Assembly (NCBI RefSeq): GCF_000716335.1
Contig: NZ_KL591025.1
Span: 61,239-88,807, forward strand
DNA: 27,569 bases
Direction: 5' to 3'
Origin: Streptomyces sp. NRRL S-118
Lineage (GTDB): Bacteria; Actinomycetota; Actinomycetes; Streptomycetales; Streptomycetaceae
The notes under the pieces are model-generated. The model was not told the origin of the DNA and ran no database searches. It saw only the letters and a list, made by a program, of their open reading frames with translations. The translations under genes and the position numbers were made by a program. Positions within the stretch are counted from its first letter, which is position 1, and every line of letters begins with the position of its first letter. Of this stretch, positions 23,976-27,569 are shown piece after piece.

Positions 23976-26267
23976 TCAGGCGGTGGCGGGGAACCGGTCC
24001 CAGACGCGGTGGCTGCCGAGCAGTTCGACGATGCGGGCGAGGGTGCCCGTACCGTCGTCGGCGATCACCACCCCGGGGGCGCCGGACGGCACGCCGGCCG
24101 CTTCGAAGGCGCTCACCGCGCCGTTCCAGCCGCCGAGGGCCTTGGCGTGCCGGAACGCCTCGGAGAGCATGAGCAGCACCCGGGGGTCGCTGGTGGCCCC
24201 GGCCTGGACGGCGTCCCCGGCCTTGGCGTCGCGGGCGCCGTAGGCGTCGTCGCCATGGCCGGGCACTCCGGCCAGGACGAGGGCGTCGAACTCGACCGAG
24301 CGGGCGGTGGCGAAGGTCCGCTGCACGGCGACCGGCTCGTCGCCGTCCGCGTCGAGCGTGCCGCCGGAGGGGGCGATGACGAGGGGCACCATGCCCGCGT
24401 CCAGGGCCGCCCGGCGCACCGCCCGCACCCCGTCAAGGTCGGCGTTCTGGTCGGCGACGATGCCGATGATCCGGCCGGCCGGGGGCCAGGTCCGCCCGAT
24501 CTGGGAGAGGGCGGGGCTCGGCTCGACCGGCGCCAGGGGCTCGGTGGGCTCGGGCGCCGGCAGGCCGAGGCCGGCGGCCACCCGCTCGCACAGTTCGGGG
24601 TCGATGTTCGCGAGCACCTTCAGCGCCCGTTCCTTGATGGCCTGTTCGTAGCACTTGCCGAGTTCGAAGGTGTAGGCCCCGATGATGTGCTCGCGCTCGG
24701 TCGGGGTCATGCTGAGCCAGAAGCGGCGGGGCTGGCTGAAGTGGTCGGAGAAGGAGGCGGGTGCCTCGCGTACCTTCTCGGCGGCCGGGACCGGGACGGG
24801 CACTTCGATGTAGGCGCCGTTGTCCGCGCCCGCGAGGAACGGGCACCCCCCGTCGAGCGAGTTGGGGCGGTAGGGCGCCACGCCGGTGTGGACGGCTGTC
24901 TGGTGCAGGCCGTCGCGCAGCATGTCGTTGACCGGGGCGTGCGGGCGGTTGATGGGGATCTGGGCGAAGTTGGGACCGCCGAGCCGGGTGATCTGGGTGT
25001 CGAGGTACGAGAAGAGCCGCCCCGCCAGCAGCGGGTCGTCGGTGATGTCGATGCCGGGGACGAGGTGCCCGGGATGGAAGGCGACCTGCTCGGTCTCGGC
25101 GAAGAAGTTCGAGGGGTTGGCGTTGAGGGTGAGCAGGCCGATCGGCTGCACGGGGGCCAGTTCCTCGGGGACGATGTTCGTCGGGTCCAGCAGGTCGATG
25201 CCCTCGAAGGTCTGCTCCGGGGTGTCGGGGAAGGTCTGGATGCCCAGCTCCCACTGCGGGTACGCGCCGGCCTCGATGGCGTCGGCGAGGTCCCGGCGGT
25301 GGAAGTCGGGGTCCACTCCGTTGATCATCTGGGCTTCCTCCCACACCAGGGAGTGGACGCCCAGCTTCGGCTTCCAGTGGAACTTGGCGAGGGTGGTGGC
25401 GCCTTCGTCGTTGACCAGGCGGAAGGTGTGCACCCCGAAGCCTTCCATCATCCGGTAGGAGCGGGGGATGCCGCGGTCGGACATGTTCCACAGGGTGTGG
25501 TGCGTGGCCTCGGTGTGGAGGGTGACGAAGTCCCAGAAGGTGTCGTGGGCGCTCTGTGCCTGGGGGATCTCCCGGTCGGGGTGCGGCTTGCCGGCGTGGA
25601 TGACGTCGGGGAACTTGATCGCGTCCTGGATGAAGAAGACCGGGATGTTGTTGCCGACCAGGTCGAAGACGCCTTCGCCGGTGTAGAACTTCGTCGCGAA
25701 GCCCCGGGTGTCGCGCACCGTGTCGCCCGAGCCGCGGGAGCCGAGGACCGTGGAGAAGCGGACGAACACCGGGGTCTCGACGTCCTTGCCGAGGAAGGCC
25801 GCCTTGCAGACCTTGGCGGCCGTCCCGTACCCCTGGAAGACCCCGTGCGCACCGGCGCCGCGGGCGTGGACGACCCGCTCCGGGATGCGCTCGTGATCGA
25901 AGTGCATGATCTTTTCGCGCAGGTGGTGGTCCTGCAGCAGGACCGGGCCGCGGGGCCCGGCCTTGAGGGAGTGGTCCGTGTCGTACAGGCGGTTGCCCTG
26001 CGCCGTGGTGAGGTACGGCCCGGCCTGCGCGACCCGTGACCGGTCGGCCCCGGTCGGCCGGCCGGTGGGCCCACAGGTGTCGGGGCCGCTCTGGTCGGGC
26101 TTGGGCGGGAGCGGCCCGCGTACGGTGGTCGGCTCGTCCACCTGCGCCGGCTCGGGCGCCGGGCGGCCGGGCAGTTCGGCCGCGGGCCCCTTGTCGCCGC
26201 GAACCGCCTCGGTCACCTTGTGGGCGACCGCCTTGAGCGGATTGGGATCCTGGTTCTGGTTCGCCAT
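23976..26267 (-). CDS. Large-subunit (clade II, HPII-like) monofunctional catalase
   Basis: A 763-residue protein, the size of E. coli HPII/KatE and Streptomyces CatB, decomposing hydrogen peroxide with heme. Active-site residues align with HPII at a constant offset of six: His134 ([11 protein letters not shown]), Asn207 (VGNNIPV), Tyr421 as proximal ligand (RLFSYLDTQ), and His398 (AFHPGH), which in HPII is cross-linked to that Tyr. The C-terminal flavodoxin-like domain typical of clade II runs from about 610 to the end ([17 protein letters not shown]). ATG 26267 has GGAGGA five bases upstream. It converges on the pigment operon with a 33-base gap, and a SigB-like promoter lies upstream, fitting the osmotic and stationary-phase control known for catB. 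Confidence 0.93.
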   Translation of the reverse strand: MANQNQDPNPLKAVAHKVTEAVRGDKGPAAELPGRPAPEPAQVDEPTTVRGPLPPKPDQSGPDTCGPTGRPTGADRSRVAQAGPYLTTAQGNRLYDTDHSLKAGPRGPVLLQDHHLREKIMHFDHERIPERVVHARGAGAHGVFQGYGTAAKVCKAAFLGKDVETPVFVRFSTVLGSRGSGDTVRDTRGFATKFYTGEGVFDLVGNNIPVFFIQDAIKFPDVIHAGKPHPDREIPQAQSAHDTFWDFVTLHTEATHHTLWNMSDRGIPRSYRMMEGFGVHTFRLVNDEGATTLAKFHWKPKLGVHSLVWEEAQMINGVDPDFHRRDLADAIEAGAYPQWELGIQTFPDTPEQTFEGIDLLDPTNIVPEELAPVQPIGLLTLNANPSNFFAETEQVAFHPGHLVPGIDITDDPLLAGRLFSYLDTQITRLGGPNFAQIPINRPHAPVNDMLRDGLHQTAVHTGVAPYRPNSLDGGCPFLAGADNGAYIEVPVPVPAAEKVREAPASFSDHFSQPRRFWLSMTPTEREHIIGAYTFELGKCYEQAIKERALKVLANIDPELCERVAAGLGLPAPEPTEPLAPVEPSPALSQIGRTWPPAGRIIGIVADQNADLDGVRAVRRAALDAGMVPLVIAPSGGTLDADGDEPVAVQRTFATARSVEFDALVLAGVPGHGDDAYGARDAKAGDAVQAGATSDPRVLLMLSEAFRHAKALGGWNGAVSAFEAAGVPSGAPGVVIADDGTGTLARIVELLGSHRVWDRFPATA

Positions 26268-26389
26268 CGTTCCTCCGTGCTCGGACAGCAACTCCACAGC
26301 CATGACCGTCGCCGGGGCGGCCGTAACGGATCAGCGGAACAGATCCGTCCTTCGGCACACCCGGGCCGGGCGTGGTCACGGCTCCGCAG

Positions 26390-26414
26390 GTACCCCGGGT
26401 CACACGGCGGAAGC
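26390..26414 (-). promoter_or_regulatory. SigB-type promoter for the catalase gene
   Basis: On the minus strand GCTT (complement of 26411-26414) and GGGTAC (complement of 26390-26395) are 15 bases apart, matching the Streptomyces SigB consensus GNNT-N14-16-GGGTAY. Transcription would start about 115 bases before the catalase ATG. S. coelicolor catB is known to be SigB-dependent, which supports the call. Confidence 0.65.
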
Positions 26415-26547
26415 AGGACCTTCGTCACGAATTCAACGGCCGGCGGTCCTGAGGGATGCCCGTCGGCTGGCGGCCCTGCGGGAGGGGCCCTGGAGGAGGG
26501 GTCCGGAGGAAGGGGTATCCGGAGACGGCGGACCGGGCGGGGACCAC

Positions 26548-26567
26548 GGCCCTGTCGTCACAGGGCC
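26548..26567 (-). terminator. Terminator hairpin overlapping the HATPase stop codon
   Basis: GGCCCTGT at 26548-26555 pairs perfectly with ACAGGGCC at 26560-26567 over a 4-base loop. The stop codon of the HATPase gene (26558-26560) lies within the hairpin. The rest of the 290-base gap to the catalase start shows G-rich imperfect repeats and the SigB promoter. Confidence 0.55.
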
Positions 26568-27109
26568 AGTGAGGCCCACACCGTCTTGCCCCGCGGGGGC
26601 GTCGGGGCCCAGGACCACGTGTCGCACAGGGCGCCGACCAGGAGCAGCCCCCTGCCGCCCGTCGCCAGGTCCCCGGCCTCGCGCGGACGCGGCGGGACGG
26701 AGCTGGGGTCGGAAACGGCGCAGACCAGGTGGGTGGCGTGGCGGAACAGGCCGAGCCAGACGGGGAATTCGCCGGGGCCGTCCCCGTCCCGTTCCCCGGC
26801 GGGCGGCCGCACGGCGTGCCGTACCGCATTGGTGACCAGTTCGCTGACGACGACTTGAGCATCACCGGTGACGGCCGGCAACTCCCACCGGTCGAGCGTG
26901 TGGGCGACGAACCGGCGCGCCTGGCCGACGTTGCGCGGCGCGCCGTCGAAGCCGCACGCCGCGAAGCCGCCGGCGGGGAGGAAGCCCTCGTCGTCCAGGT
27001 CCATGTCCGGTGGCTCGCTCGGCAACGGCGCACAGGTTCCGGAGACATGACCCGGCGGGCTCATCGGCCCGGCGTACGTGCTCGTCGAGTCCGGCATGTG
27101 AATCGTCAC
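26558..27109 (-). CDS. HATPase_c anti-sigma-factor-like ATP-binding protein
   Basis: A 183-residue protein with a disordered N-terminal 55 residues and one GHKL ATPase fold. The N-box is VVSELVTNAVRHA, followed by a weak G1 region (CAVSDPSS) and a G2 loop GGRGLLLVGALCD. It resembles the very numerous RsbW/SpoIIAB-like proteins of Streptomyces, which bind sigma factors, anti-sigma antagonists or regulators. GTG 27109 is chosen because GGGAGA lies seven bases upstream; ATG 27097 is an alternative. The gene is divergent from a DUF397 gene across an operator-like palindrome, a pairing seen in WhiJ/AbaA-like loci. It should be cytoplasmic; a kinase role is unproven. Confidence 0.8.
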   Translation of the reverse strand: MTIHMPDSTSTYAGPMSPPGHVSGTCAPLPSEPPDMDLDDEGFLPAGGFAACGFDGAPRNVGQARRFVAHTLDRWELPAVTGDAQVVVSELVTNAVRHAVRPPAGERDGDGPGEFPVWLGLFRHATHLVCAVSDPSSVPPRPREAGDLATGGRGLLLVGALCDTWSWAPTPPRGKTVWASLAL

Positions 27110-27166
27110 GGTGAAGTCTCCCTGCGAGCTTCGGGGTTCGAACGCTGCGGCAGCCGGTGCGGGACG

Positions 27167-27196
27167 AGTATCGTCGAGGTCGGCACGCGAGTGCAA
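27167..27196 (-). promoter_or_regulatory. Promoter for the HATPase gene, overlapping an operator
   Basis: On the minus strand TTGCAC (complement of 27191-27196) and GATACT (complement of 27167-27172) are 18 bases apart. Transcription would begin about 50 bases before GTG 27109. The -35 box lies inside the inverted repeat described separately, so a bound regulator would block it. Confidence 0.45.
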
Positions 27197-27214
27197 TTGC
27201 ATCTGGGATTGCAC
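27191..27214. promoter_or_regulatory. Inverted repeat GTGCAAT-N10-ATTGCAC with inner TGCAATTGCA
   Basis: Seven-base arms at 27191-27197 and 27208-27214 face each other across ten bases, and a perfect 10-bp palindrome TGCAATTGCA occupies 27192-27201. The site is midway between the divergent HATPase and DUF397 genes and is AT-rich against its surroundings. It is a good candidate operator for an XRE-family regulator of the WhiJ type, encoded outside the window. Confidence 0.55.
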
Positions 27215-27258
27215 TGTCCGATTCTCATGGGCACGTACGAGCGATTCGAAAGAGGTAT

Positions 27259-27498
27259 GTGGGGGTGGAGTTGTTCAACGGCATGCGTTCGAGCTCCCTG
27301 GCATCGGCTGCGTGGATCAAGAGCAGTCACAGCAACGCCACGGGGAACTGCGTGGAGATGGCGGCGTTGCCGGACGGGCGGGTGGCCGTGCGCAACAGCC
27401 GGGACCCGGAAGGGCCGGCTCTCGTCTATACGAGGGAGGAGATAGCGGCGTTCGTGGCGGGCGCCCGGGACGGCGACTTCGACGCGCTTGTCGGCTGA
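27259..27498 (+). CDS. DUF397 protein
   Basis: A 79-residue protein with the DUF397 pattern: AAWIKSSHSNATGNCVEMA, then VAVRNSRDPEGPALVYTREEIAAFVAGAR. These small Streptomyces proteins are usually encoded next to an XRE-family regulator and an RsbW-like ATPase, and some act in WhiJ/BldB-type control of development and antibiotic production. Here the ATPase is present and divergent, but no XRE gene lies between them. GTG 27259 follows AAAGAGG with short spacing. GTG 27265 or ATG 27283 are possible starts and would shorten the protein by two or eight residues. The 71 bases after the stop hold no further gene I can support. Confidence 0.8.
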   Translation: MGVELFNGMRSSSLASAAWIKSSHSNATGNCVEMAALPDGRVAVRNSRDPEGPALVYTREEIAAFVAGARDGDFDALVG

Positions 27499-27569
27499 AA
27501 GCCACCAGTGGCGGCTCCCGGCTCTGGCCCGGGCAGGGGCCGGATGGGTAGGGTCACTCCATTCATAGT

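Noticed and set aside
26513..26518. Second GGGTAT hexamer, plus strand, near the catalase promoter
   Set aside because: It points away from the catalase gene, no downstream plus-strand gene starts there, and no matching -35 element was seen.

Overview
The window is high-GC actinobacterial DNA, almost certainly from a Streptomyces. Support comes from pervasive G/C third positions, GTG starts and ATGA/GTGA gene overlaps. It also carries families typical of that genus: an rppA/CYP158A/cupin pigment operon, a DUF397 plus HATPase pair, an acyl-CoA carboxylase epsilon subunit, an FhaA-type DUF3662 domain, and a large-subunit catalase behind a SigB-like promoter.

Layout. (1) 1-5188, plus strand: a tightly packed, mostly overlapping operon. 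It holds the 3' tail of an unidentified gene, a SAM methyltransferase, an EEP-fold phosphodiesterase/phosphatase, a maltose-acetyltransferase-like LbH acyltransferase, a beta-phosphoglucomutase-like HAD hydrolase and a GH13 alpha-glucosidase. It looks like a sugar-tailoring or sugar-processing cassette, possibly the edge of a natural-product cluster. (2) 5325-6230: a Lys/Ala-rich, H1-like protein with a C-terminal winged helix. (3) 6231-7512: about 1.3 kb without a convincing gene. It holds a good vegetative promoter followed by a roughly 400-nt hairpin-rich leader for the next genes. (4) 7513-9523: a two-subunit B12-dependent methylmalonyl-CoA-type mutase. (5) 9617-12674: a stand-alone DUF3662 protein, a secreted R61-like DD-peptidase/serine hydrolase, and a secreted NlpC/P60 protein. 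(6) 12859-16887: a very large HTH-nSTAND1-TM-WD40 protein with three perfect 126-bp repeats. Upstream of it on the same strand is a small secreted I36-like protein (17075-17440). (7) 17901-19334: glutamate decarboxylase, followed by the remains of a class II glutamine amidotransferase gene. (8) 19759-20728, minus strand: AccE-like protein with a natural His6 tail, metallophosphoesterase, small acidic protein. (9) 21077-23942: RppA, CYP158A-type P450 and MomA-like cupin, which together make flaviolin-type pigments. (10) 23976-26267: catalase. (11) 26558-27498: a divergent HATPase/DUF397 pair around a palindromic operator.

No tRNA, rRNA, CRISPR array, transposase or attachment site was seen. 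The strongest leads for new biology are the HTH-nSTAND1-WD40 protein with freshly duplicated propeller blades and the long structured mutase leader with a partial match to a B12 box. Next come the compact sugar-processing operon at the left edge and the orphan AccE gene coupled to a phosphoesterase.
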